DNA of 64,000 nt, from assembly GCF_030908405.1 (NCBI RefSeq), contig NZ_CP133089.1, positions 310,001-374,000 on the forward strand. Direction: 5' to 3'. Origin of the DNA: Aminobacterium sp. MB27-C1 (GTDB lineage Bacteria; Synergistota; Synergistia; Synergistales; Aminobacteriaceae). The notes under the pieces were generated by a model. The model was given only the letters and a program-made list of their open reading frames with translations. It had not been told where the DNA came from and made no database searches. Below, piece after piece: positions 9,885 to 16,693 of this stretch; within the stretch, counting starts at the first letter, position 1; the number at the start of each line of letters is the position of its first letter. A program made the translations under genes and the position numbers.

Positions 9885-10607
9885 ATGGTGGAGAAAAAGA
9901 GTGGTTGTGTTGTTCCTGCTGCTGTAACTGAGGAACATGAACACGAAAAAGATGCAGGCAAAGATTTAGCCATTGCAAAGGAGGAGAGCTCAATGACAAT
10001 TATGGTTGGCAGAAAAGCTCCTGATTTTACTGCTCCAGCGTATCATAATGGAACATTTACATCCGTTAAATTGTCGGATTTTGCCGGGAAATGGGTTTTG
10101 CTTTGTTTCTATCCTGGAGATTTTACCTTTGTGTGAGCTACAGAAGTGTCAGCAGTTGCTGACAGATATGAGGAATTTAAAGAGTTGGGTGTTGAAGTTA
10201 TTTCGATTAGTGTGGACAGTCAATTTGTACATAAAGTATGGAATGATACGGAGCTTTCAAAAATGGTAGATGGCGGAGTTCCGTTCCATATGGCTTCAGA
10301 TGGTGGAGGAAATATAGGAAGAGCTTATGGGGTGTATGATCCAGATGCTGGAGTAAATGTACGAGGCCGTTTTATTATAGATCCAGACGGTGTCATTCAG
10401 GCGATGGAAGTGCTTACTCCGCCTGTAGGACGTAATGTTGATGAAACAATACGACAGATTAAGGCTTTTCAATTGGTGAGAAAAACTGGTGGATCTCAGG
10501 TTACACCTTCTGGGTGGCAGCCTGGTGGAAAAGTTCTTGAGCCTGGAATTGATCTTGTTTCTAAGGTTTGGGAGAAATGGAATCCGCGAGACGTCTATAA
10601 AAAATAA
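9885..10607 (+). CDS. Selenocysteine-containing peroxiredoxin (AhpC/Prx1-like), UGA read through
   Basis: Read through the in-frame UGA at 10134-10136, this is a 240-residue peroxiredoxin. The UGA falls exactly at the peroxidatic position: PGDFTFV-U-ATEVSA, where relatives have cysteine. Sequence on both sides is uninterrupted family sequence ([12 protein letters not shown] before, [18 protein letters not shown] after). A perfect hairpin lies 11 bases downstream (10147-10164). The enzyme would reduce hydrogen peroxide or organic peroxides in the cytosol. The usual resolving-cysteine motif VCP is replaced by VTPSGW, so it may act as a one-selenol enzyme. Two starts are possible: ATG 9885 behind AGGAGG, adding a 36-residue charged extension, or ATG 9993 behind AAGGAGG, giving a standard N-terminus; in the second numbering selenocysteine is residue 48. 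Confidence 0.93.
10147..10164 (+). promoter_or_regulatory. Candidate bacterial SECIS hairpin of the peroxiredoxin
   Basis: TGTCAGCA, GT, TGCTGACA is a perfect eight-base-pair inverted repeat inside the coding region. Its apex lies about 17-22 bases after the UGA and contains a G, as expected of SelB-binding hairpins in bacteria. Confidence 0.8.
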
Positions 10608-10617
10608 TATTATATAT

Positions 10618-10665
10618 AGACTAAGAAAGGGATGGGGAAAATTTTCCCCATCCCTTTCTTAGTCT
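10618..10665. terminator. Perfect 48-base inverted-repeat bidirectional terminator
   Basis: The 24-base arm starting AGACTAAGAAAGGGATGGGG is followed directly by its exact complement. Both flanks are T-rich in the direction of transcription. It separates the convergent peroxiredoxin and binding-protein genes. Confidence 0.9.
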
Positions 10666-10668
10666 TTC

Positions 10669-11424
10669 TTAATTTTTAAACCATTTTTCATAAAGTTCTT
10701 TTCGATTTTCAACAACAACTTTATCAAGAACGATCTTTAAATCTTGTGCCCCTTGGGGTAAAGCTATAGCATATTTTTCTGTAGTTAGCATATCTCCCAA
10801 TAGCGTAAGCATGTTATTCTCTTTTATTGCATTAAGAACAATGACGCCATCTGTTAAAACAGCATCAACCTCTCTGTTAAGAAGTGCTAGTACTGCTTTA
10901 TCTGGAGTGGGGTAAGAAATGGTGTGGGCTGCAAGTTCTTTTTTTGCTGTGTCGTAGCTTGTAGAGCCAGCTACAACTCCTATCTTTTGTCCAGTGAGAT
11001 CCAAAATATGACTGTAGTTGTCCTCTTTTCGAACGAGAAGTCTTTCTCCTGTGTAGAAGTACCACTCAGAAAAATTACATACTTGTGCGCGGGTTTCCTT
11101 TACTGTTATTGATGCAATCGCAATATCAAATTTTGTCCATGGATAATCAGAGTACCAGGAAAGGGCGATAAGACCATCCCAAGAAGCTCTGATAAATTGC
11201 ACTTTTACTCCTAATTCATTTGCTATACGTTTTCCCAGATCAATGTCAAACCCTTTAAATTCTCCATCCTCTTCAAAGGAGAAGGGGTAGTAGTCGAAAT
11301 CGGGAATAGCGATAATAATTTTTTCCCGTTGCATAATTTGGTCCATTTGTGTGCTCCCCCATGCCAGAGAACTCATCAAAAGAACTAAAAAGACGAGTGG
11401 AAAACTTAAAAATCTTTTTCTCAT
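10669..11424 (-). CDS. Family 3 amino-acid-binding periplasmic protein
   Basis: 251 residues. The N-terminus MRKRFLSFPLVFLVLLMSSLAWG is a signal peptide (a lipobox cysteine is absent, so it should be a free periplasmic protein). The mature part follows the SBP_bac_3 pattern: IIAIPDFDYYPFSFEEDGEFKG, then GFDIDLGKRIANELG and DIAIASITVKETRA, with a conserved arginine for the ligand carboxylate. A polar or charged amino acid is the likely ligand. The ATG at 11424 is used because AAGGGGGTG precedes it at proper distance. It lies 21 bases after the Na+ symporter gene on the same strand; no ABC permease or ATPase is adjacent. Confidence 0.88.
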   Translation of the reverse strand: MRKRFLSFPLVFLVLLMSSLAWGSTQMDQIMQREKIIIAIPDFDYYPFSFEEDGEFKGFDIDLGKRIANELGVKVQFIRASWDGLIALSWYSDYPWTKFDIAIASITVKETRAQVCNFSEWYFYTGERLLVRKEDNYSHILDLTGQKIGVVAGSTSYDTAKKELAAHTISYPTPDKAVLALLNREVDAVLTDGVIVLNAIKENNMLTLLGDMLTTEKYAIALPQGAQDLKIVLDKVVVENRKELYEKWFKN

Positions 11425-11445
11425 GTCGAACACCCCCTTATCAAA

Positions 11446-12786
11446 TTAACTTCTTAGTCCTGAAATAAATATTATGGCGATACAGATAGGTGCAATGTAC
11501 TGGAGAATAAAAAGCCATGTTTTGGTAAGTGGAAAAGAGTTTTCTGACAGATTATTGATTTCCTCTTTTGCAATATTATGTATTTTCCAGCCTAGGAAAA
11601 GAGAGATGAAGAACCCACCTAAAGGCATGAGAAGATTTGAGGCAAAAAAATCTGCGGCGTCAAGAAAAGATTTTCCGAAGAGATTAATGGGGACCGCTCC
11701 TTGTGAAAGGGCTGAAGGAATGCCTGCAATAGTAATGATAATTCCGAGAACAAGAGTGGCGCGCGACCTTTTCCAGCCAAAGTTGTCTATAAAATAAGAT
11801 GCAACTACTTCTAAAAGAGATACGGAAGAGGTGAGGGCCGCAAAAAAGAAGAGAACAAAGAATAAAGCAGACCATAAAAATCCAGCTGGCATTTTTGCAA
11901 AAACAACAGGTAAAGTTATAAAGGTTAAACCTGCTCCCGCCGCAGGTTCCATGTTAAAAGCAAATAGAGAAGGGAAAATAATAAGGCCGGCCATAATTGA
12001 AATAAGAAGAGTGAGAAAGCATATTTGAGCACTTGATGAAGGAATATTCGAATCTTCTGGTAGATAACTTCCGTATATGATCATTGCTCCTATCCCCAGA
12101 GATAAAGAGAAGAATGCCTGCCCAAGAGCAGCAAGAAGAACTTCTCCTGTTATTTTTGTAAAGTCGGGCTTGAGGAAAAAAGAAAGTCCCTTTGAGGCTC
12201 CTGGAAGGGTGACAGATCGTAGAATAAGAATTAACATAAGAATGAAAAGTGCAGGCATGCAGATTTTACAAAGACGTTCAATACCACCGCCAACGCCGTT
12301 ATACACGACAAAAATCGTTGCCGCCATAAAAAGTACCTGATAAAAAATGACAGACCCAGCATTTGATACAAAAATTTCGAATGTCTTAGCGATTTGGCCA
12401 CTGCTACTGTGAGATGTTAAACCGGTGAAAGATTTTATGAAGTAAGCTATAGTCCAGCCGCCGATTACACCATAATACGAAAGTATAATAAATGCGGCTA
12501 TAACGCCGAGCCAGCCAACAATAGACCATGCTCCTCCTCCTAAGGCCTTAAATGATCCTACAGCGTTGAGTTTCCCGCGGCGGCCTATAACTATTTCTGC
12601 CATCATGAGAGAAATTCCGATAGAAAAGACAAGGAGAGTATAGACTAGCACAAATGCGGCTCCACCGTATTGCCCCGTTATGTAGGGGAAACGCCAAATA
12701 CTTCCGAGACCAATGGCAGAACCAGCTGCTGCTAAGATAAAACCCAGCTTGCTACCCCATTGTTCTCGTTCCGATATTTCTGGCAT
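11446..12786 (-). CDS. Sodium- and neurotransmitter-symporter (SNF/NSS) family transporter
   Basis: 446 residues with about 11-12 membrane spans. The family signature is in the first helix: FILAAAGSAIGLGSIWRFPY, the Na1/Na2 and substrate-binding segment seen in LeuT-like transporters. It should import an amino acid with Na+ across the inner membrane. The ATG at 12786 is chosen because AAGGAGG lies eight bases upstream and the family N-terminus (MPEISEREQWGSKLGF) starts there; the upstream in-frame extension is AT-rich and lacks a ribosome site. It is the first gene of a probable two-gene operon with the periplasmic binding protein, an unusual pairing. The substrate is unknown. Confidence 0.94.
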   Translation of the reverse strand: MPEISEREQWGSKLGFILAAAGSAIGLGSIWRFPYITGQYGGAAFVLVYTLLVFSIGISLMMAEIVIGRRGKLNAVGSFKALGGGAWSIVGWLGVIAAFIILSYYGVIGGWTIAYFIKSFTGLTSHSSSGQIAKTFEIFVSNAGSVIFYQVLFMAATIFVVYNGVGGGIERLCKICMPALFILMLILILRSVTLPGASKGLSFFLKPDFTKITGEVLLAALGQAFFSLSLGIGAMIIYGSYLPEDSNIPSSSAQICFLTLLISIMAGLIIFPSLFAFNMEPAAGAGLTFITLPVVFAKMPAGFLWSALFFVLFFFAALTSSVSLLEVVASYFIDNFGWKRSRATLVLGIIITIAGIPSALSQGAVPINLFGKSFLDAADFFASNLLMPLGGFFISLFLGWKIHNIAKEEINNLSENSFPLTKTWLFILQYIAPICIAIIFISGLRS

Positions 12787-12919
12787 TATGCAACCTCCTT
12801 TTTTGAATTGTATATTTAAGTGTGTTAATTTTATTATTATAATATATAAAATATATTTGTATCTATAAAAAGTAAATATATACAAAAAAGATAAAATTGT
12901 TTGTTGCGGGGGATTGTCA

Positions 12920-13864
12920 ATGGAAAAACTGCACGTAGGAACATGCTCGTGGAGTGATCGTTCTCTTTTAGAGAGTGGTTGGTACCCTCATTTTGTTTCA
13001 AATTCAGAAAATCGTCTCCGTTTTTATTCGGAAAGGTTTTCAACTGTTGAAGTAGATAGTACTTTTTATGCTCTTCCTCATGAATCATCTGTATATCGAT
13101 GGGTTGTACAAACACCGCCAGGTTTTATTTTTAACATAAAGGCGTATGGCCTTTTTACATATCACAAGGTTTCATACAATAGTTTGCCCCAATGGATTCG
13201 TAACGAATTACCCCAACCTGTGCATGGTCAGCGAATACAGCATCAAAATGTTCCTTTCCCCCTTCGTCGTGCTTTATGGAAACAATTTGTTACTCTTGTA
13301 ACGCCACTTCATCAGATGGGAAGGTTGGGGTACATCCTTTTTCAACTTCCACCATGGTTTAAATATTCTCGCCCAGCTTTAAAATATTTTGAGCGTTTGG
13401 CGGAGATAACTCCTCCTTTCAAAGTAGCAATAGAGGTTCGTCACCGAAGTTGGTTTAATAAGGGGCGAAATGATTTAGAAATCCTTTTGAGAGATAGTAA
13501 TATGGCTTATGTTATCGTAGATGAGCCGCAGCTTTCATGGACGGTTCCCGCTGAAAGGCTTGTTACTGCGACGTGGGGAAGCGTCATACGTTTTCATGGC
13601 AGAAATGCAGAAATGTGGCAGAAGAAGGGAGCATCAGTACAAGAACGTTTTAGTTATCTTTATACAAACGAAGAGTTAACAGAATGGAAGGGATCTATAG
13701 AAAACATATCGCAAGATGTAGCTGTAACTTTTATAATGTTTAATAATTGTTATAAAGATTACGCTGTGCAAAATGCTTTGGAGATGCAACGTGTGCTTGG
13801 ATTACGTTCATTTGTTCCCACTGCTGTCCAAAAAAAGCTAGATTTTAATGATGAAGATAAATAG
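12920..13864 (+). CDS. DUF72 (YecE-like) family protein
   Basis: 314 residues. The N-terminus LHVGTCSWSDRSLLESGWYP and the run LRFYSERFSTVEVDSTFYALP are the DUF72 hallmarks, followed by the barrel-like region with GYILFQLPPWF and VAIEVRHRSWF. The family adopts a TIM-barrel fold and its biochemical role is not established. The ATG at 12920 is seven bases after GGGGG; a TTG two codons earlier is less likely. It is a single gene, divergent from the Na+ symporter. This DUF72 member has no obvious missing segment. Confidence 0.9.
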   Translation: MEKLHVGTCSWSDRSLLESGWYPHFVSNSENRLRFYSERFSTVEVDSTFYALPHESSVYRWVVQTPPGFIFNIKAYGLFTYHKVSYNSLPQWIRNELPQPVHGQRIQHQNVPFPLRRALWKQFVTLVTPLHQMGRLGYILFQLPPWFKYSRPALKYFERLAEITPPFKVAIEVRHRSWFNKGRNDLEILLRDSNMAYVIVDEPQLSWTVPAERLVTATWGSVIRFHGRNAEMWQKKGASVQERFSYLYTNEELTEWKGSIENISQDVAVTFIMFNNCYKDYAVQNALEMQRVLGLRSFVPTAVQKKLDFNDEDK

Positions 13865-14058
13865 ACATGTAGAACAAGCGGGATTTTTCAAAAATATGCA
13901 ATAACAGTAGAAAATGACTTGTTTTGCCCTTAAATAGTTCTTCAGAACCTTCCAGTGCCTGAGATGGGACTGTGAGGCTTTTGCGCTTTGCTAAAAACGA
14001 ATATAGAATATAAATGTAATAAAAGGTCGTCGAAGGAGGGGATGGGAAAATAAGTGTA

Positions 14059-14172
14059 ATGGAACCTTCTACGCACGAACAACTGAATAGCAATAAATCA
14101 CAGGAAGAAATTCCTGTAATAATCCCACTAGGGAAAAGAGTCCGGCGAGCAATCCGGAACAAAAGAAAATGA
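14059..14172 (+). CDS. Possible small basic protein, 37 residues
   Basis: This is a tentative gene in an otherwise empty 354-base gap (13865-14218). The reading frame starts MEPSTHEQLNSNKSQEE and ends GKRVRRAIRNKRK, acidic then strongly basic. A good ribosome-site sequence (AAGGAGGGG, 14033-14041) lies 17 bases upstream, which is too far for ideal use. A plausible promoter (TTTGCT, 16 bases, TATAAA) lies just before it, and the stop codon abuts a hairpin with a T tail. The same hairpin could instead terminate the flanking convergent genes. No family is recognised. The rest of the gap, 13865-13980, shows nothing I can interpret. Confidence 0.35.
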   Translation: MEPSTHEQLNSNKSQEEIPVIIPLGKRVRRAIRNKRK

Positions 14173-14214
14173 AGAGGGGCATAGCGAAAAGGTATGTCCC
14201 TCTTACATTTTTTG
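14172..14214. terminator. Terminator between the small ORF and ccdA-like gene
   Basis: AAGAGGGGCATA pairs with TATGTCCCTCTT (one G-U pair), then ACATTTTTT on the plus strand. The minus strand downstream is also T-rich, so it may work in both directions. Confidence 0.7.
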
Positions 14215-14218
14215 TATT

Positions 14219-14923
14219 TTAGAGTGGAGCTGTATAGATAAAGTAAAGACCTGCAATAAGAATAAGAACACCGCAAATATAATTGACTCGTGTCAATGCC
14301 TTGGATTTTTCGTCCCATTTTAAAAACTTAGAAACAAAGTCTGTTGATGTTCCGGCTATGACAATAACTGAGCAGTGTCCAATAGCGTAAAAGGAGACAA
14401 GTAGAAGAGCAAATGGCAGATTTGTCGTTGCTGTTTTTATTGTTAGGGCCAAAAGCGGAGCAACGTATGCAAAACTACACGGCCCAAGGGCCAGTCCGGA
14501 AAGGACTCCAAGTATAAGTGCCCCCAGAAGTCCCTTGTTTTTGTTCGCTTTGATCTCTTTTTGCCCGAACCATGGAAGGGTAATAACATTTAAAAGATGG
14601 AGCCCTATGAGAAAGAAAACTCCAGCAACAAAGTAATTCGTATACAAACTAATGTCTGTCATTAAAATTCCGGTAGATGTGAGTACCATTCCGATAAGCG
14701 CCAAATTAACAAAAATCCCTGCTGAAAAAGCTAAAGAAATAGCAAAAGCACTCGCTCTTTTTGCAGTTCGTGTGCTTTCGATATACCCCACAACAAGAGG
14801 TATAGTAACAAGATTGCAAGGGCTCAGCAAAATGCTGAAAATGCCCCAAATAAAGGCGGCCATTAAAGCAAGCCCGCTTGATGCATGGAGGGTGCTGTAA
14901 ATTGATTCAAATAGATGCAGCAT
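14219..14923 (-). CDS. CcdA/DsbD-type transmembrane thiol-electron transporter
   Basis: 234 residues with six hydrophobic spans. The two redox cysteines of the family are visible in pseudo-repeats: LLSPCNLVTIPLV (span 1) and ALGPCSFAYVAPLL (span 4). The protein should carry reducing equivalents from cytosolic thioredoxin across the inner membrane to an extracytoplasmic acceptor. The gene lies 16 bases after the membrane-anchored selenothioredoxin gene and has its own site AAGGAG, so the two form an operon and the selenoprotein is the obvious electron acceptor. A classical role in cytochrome c maturation is possible for the family but nothing nearby supports it here. Confidence 0.9.
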   Translation of the reverse strand: MLHLFESIYSTLHASSGLALMAAFIWGIFSILLSPCNLVTIPLVVGYIESTRTAKRASAFAISLAFSAGIFVNLALIGMVLTSTGILMTDISLYTNYFVAGVFFLIGLHLLNVITLPWFGQKEIKANKNKGLLGALILGVLSGLALGPCSFAYVAPLLALTIKTATTNLPFALLLVSFYAIGHCSVIVIAGTSTDFVSKFLKWDEKSKALTRVNYICGVLILIAGLYFIYTAPL

Positions 14924-14939
14924 TTTATTCTCCTTCTTG

Positions 14940-15344
14940 TTACTTCTTCTTTATTTGGATACCATATTCTTCTAACTTCTTAAGAATATCCTCTAAAGGC
15001 ATAAAACCCACTTCTTTTCCTAAAATATTACCTTGTCCATCTTCAAAAACGAGAGTGGGGACGTATCGTACTTCATATTTTTTTGCCAATTCCGTATTTT
15101 GCATAACATTAATCTTCTTGACCTGAACGTATTCTCCGTATTGCAGTGTGAAATCGTCCAAAACCTTGGACATCTGAACACAGGCTGGTCACCCTGCTGC
15201 ACTTATATCTATAATTAAAGGAAGAGTAGCAGGTACTTTTGCTATAGTCTCAGTCTGCACTTTCTCCACCTTTGTTCCGCGTAAATAAAATATTCCTGCT
15301 ATTGCTAGAAGAAGTAAGGTAATGATTGTTATCTTACGTAACAT
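14940..15344 (-). CDS. Membrane-anchored thioredoxin-like selenoprotein with UPAC active site
   Basis: Reading through the in-frame UGA at 15191-15189 gives a 134-residue protein that begins MLRKITIITLLLLAIAGIFY, a signal anchor, at an ATG with AGGAGG upstream. The UGA replaces the first cysteine of a thioredoxin motif: IDISAAG-U-PACVQM, that is U-x-x-C at residues 52-55. After it come the normal thioredoxin helix, a strand (VQVKKINVM), the cis-proline segment VRYVPTLVF and a GKEVGF turn. A hairpin with loop GGTT follows the UGA by 17 bases (15171-15156). The domain should face the periplasm and exchange electrons with the CcdA-like protein encoded next. The residues before the UGA are in frame for 51 codons with no other stop, which argues against a pseudogene. 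Confidence 0.9.
15156..15171 (-). promoter_or_regulatory. Candidate bacterial SECIS hairpin of the selenothioredoxin
   Basis: On the minus strand GTCCAA, GGTT, TTGGAC forms a perfect six-pair stem. The loop begins about 24 bases after the UGA and holds two G residues, fitting known bacterial SECIS geometry. Confidence 0.75.
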
Positions 15345-15491
15345 AGAAAATAACACCTCCTTTTATGATGTCGATTATACGGGACTTTGGGTACCCGTCA
15401 AGAGTATGTTCGCAGAATAAAAGAAACGGAAGCGTGTAAAATTTGGTATGATACTTTAGAAAATTTTTTTGTAATGCATGGAGGCCTAACT

Positions 15492-16670
15492 ATGAATTCA
15501 GAAAATCTCTATCTTTTAGCTCAAGAGAGGAAAGAACATCTTGTTGCCTTGAGACGAAATATCCACAAGCATCCAGAATTGGATTTTAACTGTGAAAATA
15601 CGGCCCAGCTCGTGGAAAAAGAACTTGATGCTCTTGGAATCGAACACTATAGAGCTGCGAAAACAGGTGTTGTTGGAATTCTCCGAGGGCAAAAAAAGGG
15701 TAAAACTATTGCCTTCCGCGCTGATATGGATGCCTTACCTGTTTCTGAAAAAAATGAGGCTTCTTATGTTTCTGAAATTGAAGGGTGTATGCATGCATGT
15801 GGACATGACGTACATACAGCTTCTCTTCTTGGGGCGGCGTCTTTATTGACAGATTTTCGTGATAATTTGTCGGGAACTGTAAAATTCTTTTTTCAACCTG
15901 CTGAAGAGACAGATGGCGGAGCTTTGCCCATGATTGAAGAAAATGTAATGGACTCACCGAAGGTTGATGCCGTATTCGGACTTCATTGTGATCCCCAATT
16001 AGAAGCTGGAACTGTTGGCGTTGGGTATGGAAAATTCAGGGCTGCTTCTGATATGTTTCATATTATCATTCATGGAACGGGTAGTCATGGTGCTCAACCT
16101 CATCGTGGAATAGATGCAGTGGCCATTGGTTCCGAGATGGTTGCGTCTCTTCAGCAAGTTGTGAGCAGACGTTCTTCTCCTTTTGATCCAGTCGTTATTA
16201 CCGTTGGTTCTTTTCATGCAGGTACAGCAGGTAATATTATTGCCGATAGAGCTGAAATGCGGGGTATTATTCGCACAATGGATCCTGACACACGCATATT
16301 TACCAGAGCCTTGGTTCGACGTATTGTACAGAATATTCCAGATGCTTTGGGAGCAATAGGTGAAATTAACTTTACTGAAGGTTATCCGAGTCTTATCAAT
16401 GATGAAGAGATGACAAACCTCGTGGCAGAGTGTGGTCGTCAGCTACTTGGTGCGGCAAATGTCCAGGTTATGAAAGAACCTGAAATGGGTGTCGACGATT
16501 TTGCATATTTTCTTCAAAAAGCACCAGGAGCCTACTTCCTTTTAGGAACGGGAAATAAAGAGAAAGGGTTTACTCATCCGCTTCATAGCCCATACTTTGA
16601 TGTCGATGAAAAATGTCTTCCAATAGGTGCTGCCATTTTGGCTGTAGTCGCTCTTCAATTCCTTAACTAA
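15492..16670 (+). CDS. M20-family amidohydrolase (hippurate/N-acyl amino acid hydrolase type)
   Basis: 392 residues. It should hydrolyse an N-acyl or peptide bond of amino-acid conjugates in the cytosol with two metal ions. Metal-site motifs are visible: FRADMDALPVSEKNE, then CMHACGHDVHTASLL, a catalytic glutamate in FQPAEETDGGALPMIE, and a C-terminal histidine in LHSPYF. The dimerisation domain lies between about residues 180 and 290 (HGTGSHGAQPHRGIDAV). The ATG at 15492 is seven bases after GGAGG; an upstream frame extension is not preceded by a ribosome site. It is transcribed away from the selenothioredoxin operon. The exact substrate is undetermined. Confidence 0.92.
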   Translation: MNSENLYLLAQERKEHLVALRRNIHKHPELDFNCENTAQLVEKELDALGIEHYRAAKTGVVGILRGQKKGKTIAFRADMDALPVSEKNEASYVSEIEGCMHACGHDVHTASLLGAASLLTDFRDNLSGTVKFFFQPAEETDGGALPMIEENVMDSPKVDAVFGLHCDPQLEAGTVGVGYGKFRAASDMFHIIIHGTGSHGAQPHRGIDAVAIGSEMVASLQQVVSRRSSPFDPVVITVGSFHAGTAGNIIADRAEMRGIIRTMDPDTRIFTRALVRRIVQNIPDALGAIGEINFTEGYPSLINDEEMTNLVAECGRQLLGAANVQVMKEPEMGVDDFAYFLQKAPGAYFLLGTGNKEKGFTHPLHSPYFDVDEKCLPIGAAILAVVALQFLN

Positions 16671-16693
16671 AAATAGAGGAGCGACTATAGTTG

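Noticed and set aside
9885-10136. Truncated 83-residue peroxiredoxin ending at UGA, as a pseudogene
   Set aside because: The frame continues unbroken for 157 codons with normal family sequence, and the UGA replaces the catalytic cysteine with a hairpin just after it; selenocysteine explains it better.
12837-13115. Minus-strand 92-residue ORF overlapping the DUF72 gene
   Set aside because: It has no ribosome site and lies antisense to a conserved gene.
14042-14060. Slippery GGGAAAA at the start of a three-codon ORF leading to the 37-residue frame
   Set aside because: The heptamer fits a -1 slip on paper, but no stimulatory structure follows at proper distance and such a short leader frame is more likely chance.
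13845-14318. Minus-strand 157-residue ORF across the gap
   Set aside because: Composition is low-complexity and hydrophobic, no ribosome site is seen, and it overlaps ccdA-like and DUF72 genes in the antisense frame.
14940-15173. Stand-alone 77-residue thioredoxin-like ORF starting at MSKVLDDF
   Set aside because: It would lack the active site and has no ribosome site; the longer frame through the UGA has a signal anchor and AGGAGG.
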